Shown here one piece after another: positions 1 through 11,053 of a DNA stretch of 64,000 nucleotides. A program made the position numbers and the translations under genes. Every line of letters starts with the position of its first letter. Position 1 is the first letter of the stretch. Where the stretch lies: positions 2,747,057 to 2,811,056 of the forward strand of contig NW_006921534.1 of NCBI RefSeq assembly GCF_000340215.1, in the 5' to 3' direction. The notes below the pieces were generated by a model. That model was not told where the DNA came from. It saw only the letters and a program-made list of their open reading frames with translations, and ran no database searches. Source of the DNA: Pseudocercospora fijiensis CIRAD86. Taxonomy: Eukaryota > Ascomycota > Dothideomycetes > Mycosphaerellales > Mycosphaerellaceae.

Positions 1-212
1 GCCGCAGATTCGACCCAGCAACAATTTCTATGCTTCGACCTTCTCGAGGCGGCCGTAGACTTTTCAGCCAGGCTTGACCAAGCTTTGCTAATAAGATGAT
101 GTGCAACTTCAGCCGAGCTTCTAGACCCGATCGCCCAATGGACATGATGTTCATATGCTTCATCAGGTAGCCTTCCGCATGTCTCGCAGCGGGACTGGCG
201 GCTGTCGAAAAC

Positions 213-1547
213 ATGAAACACGACTGCTGGCTCTGTTCGCGTGAGGCAACCGAGATCGTAGGCGAACACTCACAGAATCATTGCATCATGAACGAAGGAG
301 CCATCCACCGCGCATATATGCTCTGCAGGCGTCCGTTCAACAGCATGAAACATGGCAATATCGCAAGGATACAGGTCTGCGAAGTCTCTCAGCCGCAAAC
401 AAGTCTACAGCGCCAAAGTCATGGTATGTGGTATACATATAGGCGTGAAGGCGCTACAAGAGGTCATACATCTCAGCAAAAGCCATCTCACCGCAATCTA
501 CAATCCGGCATGGACACCGCTATGAAAGAGCTTCACCCGTCCATAGGTGCTTTCTCTGGAGCATTTGTATCAACAAGCGTCACTGACCAAGCTACGCTCA
601 TCGGCACGTCCGCCAGTCACCAATTTGCTGCAACCATTTTTGGGCTGATAGATGATGCTCCAGAGCAATGGGCAAGGCGGGTGGCCTTGTCACAAGAAGC
701 ACCTCAGCAAGACTTACTCATCGCATCACCATACCTCAAAGCTCGATCGAGCACTGCAAGCAGCGCACATGACAGCGGCTATGAGCCTCCACTAGAGGAC
801 ATCCCTTTCGAGCTGCACCTTGAGGTTTCTCCTGACGTTGACCCGGCACTATATTTCCTTCCGCCTCAGAATATCCACAAGGGGGATCTGGATTTGACTT
901 CTGGTAATGATCCCAGAGCATCCCTTCTGTCGATGAGCATCAACGAGCGAGGCTATAGCGGCGTTGGACACAGGCCCCAGACAGCTCCCGGAAGAATCTC
1001 AGACATCTTAGCCTCATCGACGCTCAGCACTAGGGCTAACCTTCGGGGTCGTATCAAACATGGCAGTACCCGTATCAGTGCGTGCATCACCGACTTCTGC
1101 CGGCCGTTAACGGGCTACCAAAACGCCCCGAGCTCAACCTCGAGCCTGTTCCTACGAGATATGCTTGACACCTTTCCGGCACCTCCACTACCCAGAAATC
1201 TCGAGCGAGGTACATCTCTTCCGGCTACTGAGAAGATCGAGGAAGGAGAGCGGTGCGACCAGCCTCAGCCTGGGGAAACGAGATTCCCGACAAGGAAATC
1301 GACAAGATCATGCATCAAAGGCATCTTCAAGAACATCAAGCAACGACTTTCAATGAGAGAGGCCTTGGAGCCGGCCAGACAGTGTACGCATCGAGGCTCA
1401 GTGATGGAACGAGGGTCTGTCATTGTCACGCCATATGATGTGGTTGAGTGGAGGCAGAATGGGAGGAGTGTTCGGTACTTGGTGTCTCCGAGGTTGATGC
1501 GGGATGGAATGTTGTTGGCTTCGCAGACTTCGTTGACGCATGGGTAG
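213..1547 (+). CDS. hypothetical protein, Ser/Pro-rich
   Basis: An uninterrupted frame of 444 codons with no domain I recognise. The first hundred residues are rich in Cys, His and Gln and read less like protein than the rest, so the true start may be Met100 (position 510), giving 345 residues. The remainder is rich in Ser, Thr and Pro, with a basic stretch near residues 360-385 (Arg/Lys around SCIKGIFKNIKQR) and an ordered C-terminal segment containing SVIVTPYDVVEWRQNG. No signal peptide or membrane segment is visible. Lineage-specific fungal proteins often look like this. The length of the open frame is the main support; an unseen intron or chance frame remains possible. Confidence 0.42.
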   Translation: MKHDCWLCSREATEIVGEHSQNHCIMNEGAIHRAYMLCRRPFNSMKHGNIARIQVCEVSQPQTSLQRQSHGMWYTYRREGATRGHTSQQKPSHRNLQSGMDTAMKELHPSIGAFSGAFVSTSVTDQATLIGTSASHQFAATIFGLIDDAPEQWARRVALSQEAPQQDLLIASPYLKARSSTASSAHDSGYEPPLEDIPFELHLEVSPDVDPALYFLPPQNIHKGDLDLTSGNDPRASLLSMSINERGYSGVGHRPQTAPGRISDILASSTLSTRANLRGRIKHGSTRISACITDFCRPLTGYQNAPSSTSSLFLRDMLDTFPAPPLPRNLERGTSLPATEKIEEGERCDQPQPGETRFPTRKSTRSCIKGIFKNIKQRLSMREALEPARQCTHRGSVMERGSVIVTPYDVVEWRQNGRSVRYLVSPRLMRDGMLLASQTSLTHG

Positions 1548-4500
1548 AAGCCCATACTCAAGATTGAATGAACCAAGTGGATGGTGAAAGTTCACGTCGT
1601 TTATCTATCGCCGCCTATCTTGACTGTATCTCGAGACAAGCATGCATAGGTTCCAGATTATGACCTCGCCGTGCTCATGAAGGCTTCAAACATCTGCGCC
1701 CCTTTTCTATCTCCACTCTTGACGACTATGGCGGAATTGAACGACTGGCTGCTAACGTGTACGTGAAGGCTGGGCTATGGATGATCGTTTGTTCAGCACT
1801 AGGCAAGTTGTAGGCTCGATGTGTTCAGGGCAGCTCGCTGATTGTACGGTCAATCGAGACACACGACGTTTCATTCGCGTGATCCTAGTAGTACTCACAT
1901 CCATGATTCCAATGCATGCCAACCCGTGCTCTTGCACTCAAGTTTCGCGTCAGACATTGATACAGCCAAGTCCGTCTTCATATGAAGACAAGCTCAACTC
2001 AGGAGGAGGGCAGGATGATGGCCGTCGTCGGTCTGGTGGAGGGATTACTTCTGCGTTCCTGGGTTTCGTCGGCTTGTTGGCAAGATTAGGCAGCTGGTTG
2101 AACGCTCTAAGGATGGATTGAGATGTGAGCAGGGTGAGCCCGACTCCCTGACTTCACAGTCGACTTCGTTGAGGTCCGAGGAAGGTGAGGACATCATAGC
2201 GGCGAATCCTTGGTGGAGACTCGGACGGACGTCTTGAGATCAAGGAAGGACATGCCCGAACATCTGTCTTCTTGGCCTGGGCGAAAGAGGCAAGGGCTGA
2301 CTGTAACTCTCGGGGCGAACAAGATGTGCCGTGTGATCGAACGTGTCGATCACTGTTATTAGTCTCGCGGACGAGACTCGCAGGGCTGCTTGCGTGAGAT
2401 GATGATGCTTTTAGGGGAGGCCTAATATGCGTAGTGTCTTGTTTCGAACAGCTTGGGGATGTTGTTCGCCCTTCCGCTGGGAGCCCGATCCCAAATGGAT
2501 GCAGAGGAATCAGGAGACGGCGAATTCCAGTTAGTCCGTGCAGACGAAAGACGTATTGAGCGCGAGAAGTGGACACCGGATCATAATGGCTCCATCGTAT
2601 ATGCTGGTTGAACATGCATTGGTGCAGAACATGTAGAGTATATTGTTACCTATCTTGCCCAGCCCAGGCTCGGGTATAAGGGCACATTATTAGCAACTGC
2701 ATAATAAGGTTGAGAGAGGCGCAATGGACTAAATCCTGTCATCATGGAATTTCTTGCTTCCGCGTGCCGCCCTCGCAGTTGAACATGCAGACTAAGGCAA
2801 GCAGTGATGCTCACGGACTTTTGCTTCCAAAGCAAGACGTGTAGTCGGCAAAAGCAGAGGCGAAAGGTTTCGGGTAGAAGAAAGGTTCGAGGGAAGCATG
2901 GCAAGTTAAAAATTAGAGTTGATCGATCTCCCGCAGCGGAGGAAGGAAGTGGTTGAACATCTTGGCAGTTGCGGTCGTGGCTGGGCTGCAATGACGATGC
3001 CTATCGGGCGTGGCAGATCGTCAGACAGCCCACACTGCGACGCCCGGGCGTCTTGCAGACGCGTAACAACACGTTGGAAAGGAGGAGCGAAGAACAAGAT
3101 GGGAAGGAAGACAGCAGTAGTATTGACACGCGTGCCAAGATGAATGATGGGGGGGAATGAGATACTGCGACTGCGACTGGCTCCTCGCTCTGCAAGATGC
3201 TCTCTACGCGATGCTAGAAGGCCTTCAACGCTGACGCGACCAGTGGCTGTCAATACCGCCACACCACCATACATGAGCCTGGGCTCAAGCTAACAGGCAT
3301 CCTCGTCGTGGCCGCCGACGAAGTCCTGCACTCCACAGGCCACTCAGACCTCGATGCAGAAAATGGACGAGAGCAATGCGGCATGGGATCCATGGCATGC
3401 CTTTTGCATCTCTGGGAGAATATCCACCTCTACTGGTCATACAGTAACGACGCTAAAGGCTGGCTGTTGGCCTGCAACAATCATCTCCGTTCAAGGCGTG
3501 CTCAAGATTTGCGTGTTCTGGACGCGTCTGGATATCCTTCTGTCGCAATCCAGATGAATAGTGAGGTTGGAGTCGAGCGCGGCTTCCAGGTCGGCGGCTG
3601 AACATCTGAACATCGCTTGCTCTTCGGTGCTTCGACATTTCGATGAGACAGGAGGAGGAGATGCCCGCGTCCATCTCTTCTCTGAATAGCATCGACACGA
3701 ACGCTTGGACAATAGAACGACGACCTTGCAGATGAGCGGTCTGTGCTGTCAAGCCTCGCATGAATGACTTCGAACGGAGCCAACTGCGTGAAGAGACAGA
3801 GATCGGGCACGTTCCTTGATGCTGTGCAACGCCAACTTACCGCTCTTCCTCCAATCTCTCAGGCTTCAGCAGCGGAGTGGACAGCGAATCGATGCTGTAC
3901 AACGCCGGACCTGTCAATGCGGTGAAAAGACATGACCCGAATGCACTCCTCCACAATCTCGCTTCGCTTATCGACCTCTGCATAGTCAACGTGGTTCATC
4001 TGCTGTGTAACTTGCTAGTACTATAAGAGGCAATGAGTGCCGACCTTGCTCCGTCAAAGGCCTGTCTTGCTCGTTTGAGTGAAGAAGCTTTGCCAGGGGG
4101 CTGGTATGCAAGGCTGGTGTCGAAAATTGCCGGAGCACTTTCTCAGACCTGTTCGGTGGGCACTGAGATGGACTGAGCACGCTTGAAGGCCGACTTACGC
4201 TTGTGATGATGCTTGACCCATCATCCTAAAGATTGCAGCTCCCAAAACAAGGCTTAGGCCGGCCAAATGCACGTTGCAGATCCTCGCCGTCTGTCCCGCT
4301 AACGTATGATGGTGTGCTGGGAGTCTGGCAGAATCAGAGAAAGCCAATTAGATGTGGACCAGGACAGAGCGCCCAAAGGCAAGCTGGGCAGGCGGAAAGC
4401 TGCCACGGGCCCTACTGCATCTACTAGGCATGACAGACGGTACAGCGCCACTCTGGGGAGCTCTCGGAACGGCCGCTACAGAGACAGAGTGCAGAAAGCT

Positions 4501-5391
4501 GGTCGCTCACAAGGCAGGGAATGTCGGAAATGCTCTGATTATTGTGCCCTGAGCTGGGGGAGGCTGACAAGCTGGTGGAATTTGTTTGAGGTATGTGAGC
4601 ATGGCTGGCTGCGATCGACGCAGCGTCTACATATGGGTACGGTTTCGGTTGCTGGGCAAGTCATGCGGCTGGAGCGACCAAGAAATGGCCGTCTTAGACT
4701 TCAGGTGGAGAGTGAGAGCAGCTCGTGCAGTGACGAGAGGCCAGCAGAAATCAGGGAGTGAGGCAAAGGGTGTGAGACGTCTAGTGGCTTGAGATGAGGG
4801 AGGCTTCAGCGACGCGGCTGTGTGACGTGAACCGGATTCCAGGCCATGAGCAGCACTTTCCCAGATGCCTCAACTGCATTCACCCGCAGGCACATCACAG
4901 CTTTCAAAGACATGCGACCAACACGCCGAACCATGCGAGAGCATGGCAAACGGCAGGGCCATTGACAAATGCTGTACCACGAACAGCAGCGACAACAGCA
5001 GTGTTGCTGTCCTTTCTTGTGCAGACCACGACCGACGGGACATCTGATTCGATTACGCCGGGCTGGGACGATGCTCCAGCTCCAGCTCCAGCTCCCTGCA
5101 CGCGACATCAAGATTGAAAGTGGGTTCGCGTGGAGACGGCGATGTGCCCGTGAAGACGGTGATCTGCGGGTGGCGTCGTTATGCTCCTGGGAACGGCGGG
5201 CTTCTACTGCACAACACTGTGGTCCCATCACCAGTGCTGACGCGAGAGCCTAGAGGGCGCGCCTTGGGCAGGCTACCTAGCTTGGAGAGCTCGGACAGCT
5301 GCGCTGGATTGTTGCGCTGTCGAGTGGGCAGCGAAGGACTTGCAGTATGGACCAATGCACGCGTGCTGCTGCTGCTGCTCGATTGGCTCAA

Positions 5392-5449
5392 GGCTGCGGG
5401 CTGCGGGCTGCGGGCTGCGGGCTGCGGGCTGCGGGCTGCGGGCTGCGGG
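5392..5449. repeat. GGCTGCG heptanucleotide microsatellite
   Basis: About eight head-to-tail copies of a seven-base unit, GGCTGCG. Because seven is not a multiple of three, the tract is open in several frames and creates the spurious Ala/Gly/Cys-rich ORFs on both strands here. Confidence 0.9.
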
Positions 5450-5570
5450 ATGGCGTATGCACGCATACCCGGCGTCGATAAGGTTTGCTGGCGTGGTGGG
5501 CGGAGAAAGAGCCGCCGTACGCATGCACGCCATACACACCACTCGGCACAGTCTTGGTCTGGCACGAGCA

Positions 5571-5620
5571 CCGCACCGCACCGCTCCGCACCGCACCGCA
5601 CCGCACCGCACCGCACTGCA
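5571..5620. repeat. CCGCA pentanucleotide microsatellite
   Basis: Ten units of CCGCA, two of them with single-base changes. It is followed near 5690-5745 by an imperfect tandem of a 16-base unit containing ACAGCTCCGCC. Confidence 0.9.
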
Positions 5621-6536
5621 CTCTCCCGCCGCTTCGCTCCGCTGACACCAGCTGCTTCCTCTGTGAGCTGCCTGCACGATACAGCTCCGTCGACACCGCT
5701 CCGCCATACAGCTCCGCCCATACAGCTCCGCCCATACAGCGGCCCAGCGGCCATACCACCGACCTGGGCGAGCAGGGCATCGCTGCTGACTTGAACCACG
5801 CCACCAGCGGACTTCCTCATCTCCCTGGCGTCGGCAGCATCCTGCTCCGTACACTGCGCCTGCCTTGACCACCAACCAGGCGCGCGGAAGCAGAGAACAA
5901 ATGCAGGCACGGCCGGGAATTGGGCGGTGGTACTGAATGAGAGCACAGCTCCCCGACTGCAAGCGGACAAGCGTCCCTTCCATGCATGGAGACGTATCCT
6001 CTTTCCTCTTTGACTGCGCCGTGCATCAGCGTCCTTCGAGCCTTGGTCCACATCTTGCATTGCATTGTCTGCGTCTTGGCTGCTGCACTCCCCATCCATG
6101 CACATCAATAACTGGGAATCTGGGTCGATGGACCTCACTTGCCTTCGTTCATCCACCGACCCGGCCGACGTCTCTTACATCTGGCAAGCCAACGCAGCCC
6201 ACCTACCTGTTTCCGGTGCAGGGGACTCCCTCCGCCACATTCAGACCCCTTCACTGTCTGTCTGTCTGCCCGTTCCTGCACCTGACCCTTCCCCAGAGCC
6301 GGGTGAGCACCGTCGCCCACATCGACCTGCACGCGGATAGCATGCTACGACACTCCATATAGATACTTCGACCGTTCCATCTCCCACTGAACTCGAGGCT
6401 CGCATCTGTTCACCTCAATCTCCAGATCCACCACTTTTTCCGCTTGATTTTCGGTTCATTGCATTTTCGGAATTCCTCTTGTCTTTCCAACCCTCTGGTT
6501 CGAAACTGCTTCAGCCCTTGGACGGATCTCGATCGA

Positions 6537-6562
6537 TCATCATCATCATCATCATCATCATA
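6537..6562. repeat. ATC trinucleotide microsatellite in the 5' leader
   Basis: About eight ATC units end some 15 bases before the start codon of the Zn2Cys6 gene. The tract therefore sits in the probable 5' untranslated leader. Confidence 0.85.
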
Positions 6563-6576
6563 TCGACCCTTCGACC

Positions 6577-7496
6577 ATGTCTTTGTCCGATCAAATGGCA
6601 GGCGTCAAGCGCACCTATCACCGTATGATGGAACACGCAACCGAATGTGGCATTGGCATGGACGGTGTAGCATATCAGGACTTCACCCATGCTGGCTTCT
6701 ACACTCCGCCACCACCTCCGCCGACAGCCGTGCTGTTCAGCAACCCCAATCCCTTTTCGTCGCCAAATGGCGAGTATGAAGGTTACATTCCGACCTCTGA
6801 GTCGATGTATCAATTCGCCGTCAGCCGCTCGCACTCAGAACCATTCATCAACAACCACGGCAACACCAACAACAACAATAACACCAGTGATTCGTTCATC
6901 AGCCATAGTAGCGCCTCGTCTTCATGTGGTGCTTCGTTAGCAGGTCCAGCGACACCACCACCAGCATACAATGGTCCCATGACGATGAAGTATCCTGCAG
7001 TGCCCATCACGCCAAGCCATGTTGTGCCACGGCAGAAGGCGAAGCGAACCGCTACCGTGAGTGCCTGCCTCCCTCTCAACTGATCGAGTCCAGAGCATTG
7101 ACAGCCATCAGGCTTGTGAAGAATGCCGCAAGAGAAAACAGAAGTGCGATGGAGAGACACCATGTCAGTCGTGCAAAGAACAGAAGCTCGACTGCAAATA
7201 TCGCGAAGTGTCTCCGACCAAGTAAGTCATCAGCCTGAGCCTTCACACTCCCATCGAAAACCTGCTTATGCTTTGCTTGCAGAAAAGACAACTCGCTGGA
7301 GAAACTGATCTCCCTCGTCGAGAATTGCCAAAAGTCGATGGAGGCATTGAACTCGCGTCTGGACACCATGGGCTCGACGCTTCGTCAGATCGAGAAAAGA
7401 TTGTCTCGATGCTACCAGTGCGGCTCTGGAGTAGAGCTTGAGACCGGTGACTGCCACCAGTGTAACAACACCAACAACATCCCCTGCAGATTATGA
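6577..7496 (+). CDS. small Zn(II)2Cys6 transcription factor
   Basis: Predicted DNA-binding regulator of 267 residues, join(6577..7056, 7112..7221, 7283..7496). The two introns are 55 and 61 bp with GTGAGT/CAG and GTAAGT/CAG borders, and phases match. Order: a Pro-rich stretch at about 46-52, Asn- and Ser-rich linkers at about 90-125, a basic stretch at 150-157, then a perfect binuclear cluster C-x2-C-x6-C-x5-C-x2-C-x6-C (C162, C165, C172, C178, C181, C188) with the basic loop RKRKQK. A leucine-rich coiled coil follows at about 199-237, as expected for dimerisation. No fungal middle-homology domain is present. Oddly, the C-terminus carries a second pair of CxxC motifs (C240/C243 and C254/C257). 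The cluster is split from the N-terminal part by an intron directly before its first Cys. Targets cannot be inferred. Confidence 0.92.
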
Positions 7497-9600
7497 ATGG
7501 TGAGAATCACATGTGCGTAAAGGCTTTTCTGACCACTCATTGACGCTGTCTCGCTCATAGATCTGCCACCAGACCGGCGACGATATTACTTCACTGAGAC
7601 GAAACTCGGAAAAATACGCCCTTTGAGGCGTTTGTAGAAGATGAGACGAGTTGATGTCGCATTGGCAGAGACGAGAGATGCATAGATACCATGGGCGGCG
7701 CCAGGTTTGCACTGGACTTTCTTTCATTGGGAAAGAGTCGTGTTTCCATATTTTGAGTTTCCTTCCAAGTTTTGTTCAACCACTACAGCCTTGAAGTAAT
7801 CTGGACGAAGTGGTAGCTTTGCTGTAGATGTCAACTGCCAAAAATCTGTGCGAAGTGTACTACTAGATCTTATCAACAAGAAAGCACAGTATCCAAGCAT
7901 CACAAACAATAATTTCACACTATCAAGAGCAACCCCAGACACTTGTCGCTTCGGACACACGGGGCGGCATAGCCGGATTTTCGGAATCACACCCCTTTCC
8001 AGCAAATACAGCCGTCACCCACTGACCAACAAGTACTGTAGAACGGAGGACCCAACCCAACCAACGGATCAAATCCCCCATCCGAGGAAAGAGAAGGAGA
8101 TGAGCTCCGCTTAGGGAAAGGTGAGGTGAGGTGTGTCGTGTCCCTCGGATGGGACTATTTCTTTTGGGATTGATGTACGTCACACGCGCGCGCGCCTTGC
8201 CCCCCGTCGTCGTATGTACTATGCATATCGATTCGATCTATCGATCTCAGCTAACCAACAAGCGAAAATGCGGCGTGGCGTTTCTCGGAACCGGAGATTT
8301 TTTTTTTGTTGTTGTTGTTGTTCTTTCTTTATTACTTTGCTCTTCTGTGAATGAATGAAGGAGCTGATCTTGGATGTTGGTTTTGTTATTCGGGGTGGAT
8401 ATTCAATACAATGGTACATATAGTACTTGGGTGGAAAATGGCTTCGCTTATTAGGATACATGTATGTAGCCGGGTGAGTCTTAATAGGTACATATAATAA
8501 TAGGTGATGTTAAAGAAAGAAAGAAAGCTCGAGGTTAAATTTTCGATTTCAAAAAATCAGGGTTTCTTCCTATTGATTGATAGTAATAACTGGAAGTGGT
8601 GTGTGGTTTGACTTGTGTTTTTTTTTTTGTTGTTTTTTTCCTTTTTCTTTCAACGCGTTAAGATTTTCCATCCCACCGCGTCGTACATAATGTCTACCAG
8701 TCTTTTCTCTTCCTTCCTTCCTTCTTCCACTTCGAAATCTTGATGATGACGACGCGGAAAATCAATCGCGCGGCATCAAAACAAACAAACAGTTGAATGC
8801 TGGTTCGTCTCCTGGACCAGCTCTGGAAAGCGAAGGAAATGTTTGCAATAATGGTAGTAGAATCGCGTGCTGAAACAGAGCTGTGAATCTTATTGATGTT
8901 CTTCAAGTCTTGTTAGAAGGTTGACAATAATAGGTACCATCGCTGCAGGCTCAAGCTCGTTGTCGTTTCTTGAAGCCCGGCCAGCAAAGGGGAAAACGGC
9001 AGCAGCGCCCAGAGACTTTCCATTCACTTCCAGCCGCTCTCACAGCGGGCCCGATGAGCCAGAATCTCTGATGATGGCGAAGTCAAGCTGCGCTCTGGGC
9101 TGGTGTCTGCGCATTGACGGCGAGGCGATGCGCACAAGAGACGCAGCTAACTTTCCTGCCGTGATCACCACCAGCTTCCTGGGTGGTCAATGAGAAGGCT
9201 GGCTGGCTGGCTAAGTGATGAGACTGCCTGCCTCATGCTCAGAGAGTTCTGCGACTAACCTTGGCTCAAATTCTTGTCGAAGTGTAGCTAGATGAAAGCA
9301 GGCGCTGAAGTTACTGAAGATACCCATTCAAAATACAGTGCGAGCAGACTTCAGCCTCGAGCACCGACCGACCAACCAACCTGGATTGAATTTCATCGTT
9401 CAGGACGTCAACCTCCCAATTGTCCTATGCATTATTGTCCGCGGAAGATCACCAAGGTTCGATGCTTCGGCCCGAAAAGGCCTCAGAGTGCAATATATAA
9501 GCCTTCTTTCCCGACCAATATGTTGTTTGGAGACAATTCATAGAGCCTGATGATAATATCCAGCAAGCTTTGAGCAAAGATGCAGCTACTCTGCTTTGTC

Positions 9601-10119
9601 TTAGCCACAAGGGCATCGGCTTCCATGACCAAGTGGGTTTGAACATGCTCGTCTCTCGCTGTTCTTATCAGAGATAGAGCCATCGTTGATCCTCAGCCCT
9701 TGACTCATGATCATTTGATAATTCTTTTTGCAAAGCTTCGAACCGTAGCCGCGGCTCTCTTGTTGCCTAACCAGCGCTGTTAGAATAGGCAGCTGGGCCA
9801 CTCCGGTATATATAGTTTCAGAGTAGTGTCTGCTGACACATCGCAGAGACTTCGATGCCGACGGACTGCAGGGCGCTTCTTGCCCTTTGAGTGCAGAGTT
9901 CAGATTATCTCCTCGAAGCCACAGACAGTCCACATCAACATTGAGGCTCGAACTCTTGTGTTTGCGACATGTAAGGAAGAAAGTGTGTGGACCCAAAGCC
10001 AGTGCCTTCCGTTTCGAATCCTGTCGACAGACATTAGACGCCAATCCATTCGACTCGTCTATCGAGACATCTGTATTACGTCGCAGGCGGAAAGAAGGAA
10101 CCCAGTAAGGCCAGTCCAA
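9601..10119 (-). CDS. possible small hypothetical protein
   Basis: A 172-codon frame on the minus strand with ordinary amino-acid composition and no recognised domain, signal peptide or membrane segment. It is the longest frame in the intergenic stretch but could be chance. Competing frames of 102 and 73 codons lie opposite it. Confidence 0.2.
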   Translation of the reverse strand: MDWPYWVPSFRLRRNTDVSIDESNGLASNVCRQDSKRKALALGPHTFFLTCRKHKSSSLNVDVDCLWLRGDNLNSALKGQEAPCSPSASKSLRCVSRHYSETIYTGVAQLPILTALVRQQESRGYGSKLCKKNYQMIMSQGLRINDGSISDKNSERRACSNPLGHGSRCPCG

Positions 10120-10329
10120 CTCTTATGGCAATAAAGAAGTACAGAATTATGTATGGCCTGATTGATGGCCGGTTTCTGCCATATCATACATACCAGGCCG
10201 TCAACAAGGAAAGAAAATCTCTGACCAGAAAAAAGTTGCTGAAGAAAAGGTGCCGAGAGTCGCTGAAAAAATTGCTAGCAGGGCTAATGTAGCAGCAGAG
10301 TCTCAGAGGCATGCATGCATTCATGGTGC

Positions 10330-10331
<2 letters not shown>

Positions 10332-10369
<38 letters not shown>
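10332..10369. repeat. AG dinucleotide microsatellite
   Basis: Nineteen uninterrupted AG units. Confidence 0.95.
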
Positions 10370-10371
<2 letters not shown>

Positions 10372-11053
10372 GGTTGGATAGATTGATTACCTGTCGACTC
10401 TGTATCATGCATGCGTCAGAAGACCTTCGATTTGAAAAATTCTCGTCGAGCTTGTTGACCGATGAATCTGGCTGCGCAACGAGAGACTCCGAAGCAATTC
10501 ATCCTTCTTCGCCGATAGATACGAGACGCACATTCCATCGAACCGTGCAAACTGATATGTCTGCGTTCCATCGCGCGCGAGACGGGCAGTGAGCGAGCAA
10601 TAGCTGTCTGTCTCGGTTTGACGATATCATTCAGCCCTGAGGTTTCCTGGCACCTTCGTGTCTGATCTGATACTCGGTCGATTCGTTGTCGAAGTATGCA
10701 AAGGAGTAGTCGTTGATCGTCGGGCAACTGCGTTAAACTGAGGATCCGGTCGATTTTTTCTCGTCCTGGGAATGACGTTGGAGTTCAAACACTCAAGAGC
10801 CATGATAAATCTGCCAGCACTGATTGAATTCCAGATGCCTGCACGAGGTCTTCCGTTAGAAAGAATTTCCACAAACTCATCGTACTGCTTCGTGCCAACT
10901 TCGACTCTGAAGCTCGCACAAGCTAAAATTCTAGGGTATCTCATGAGTGATAAGTCTCGACTAGGAATTATGAAGGAAAAATCGCAGTGAAGGATCAGAA
11001 CGCTCAGAGATGCACCCCCCGTACCATGCCATGCCATGCCATGCAATTTCCAA

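Larger units (their letters stand above)
1548..6576. other. gene-poor stretch with microsatellites
   Basis: No convincing gene was found in these 5 kb. Open frames of 100-325 codons exist on both strands, but those near 5.2-5.8 kb are produced by low-complexity repeats lacking stops, and the others (for example 1777-2121 plus, 2154-2615 minus, 4306-4761 plus) show no domain or conserved motif. The last kilobase is pyrimidine-rich and leads into the Zn2Cys6 gene, so it probably holds that gene's promoter and 5' leader. A CCAGCT repeat lies at about 5074-5095. Confidence 0.5.
7497..11053. other. intergenic, mostly without recognisable genes
   Basis: This 3.5-kb stretch has T-rich and TTG-repeat tracts (about 8298-8325 and 8620-8655), a dinucleotide repeat, and a short CCATG pentamer tract at about 11022-11044. 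Only weak open frames occur. It separates the 3' end of the Zn2Cys6 gene from the 3' end of the convergent RhoGAP gene. Confidence 0.5.

Noticed and set aside
5114..6156. Overlapping ORFs of 130-325 codons on both strands rich in Ala, Gly, Cys and Arg
   Set aside because: They run across GGCTGCG and CCGCA microsatellites that lack stops in several frames; no domain and all frames are equally open.
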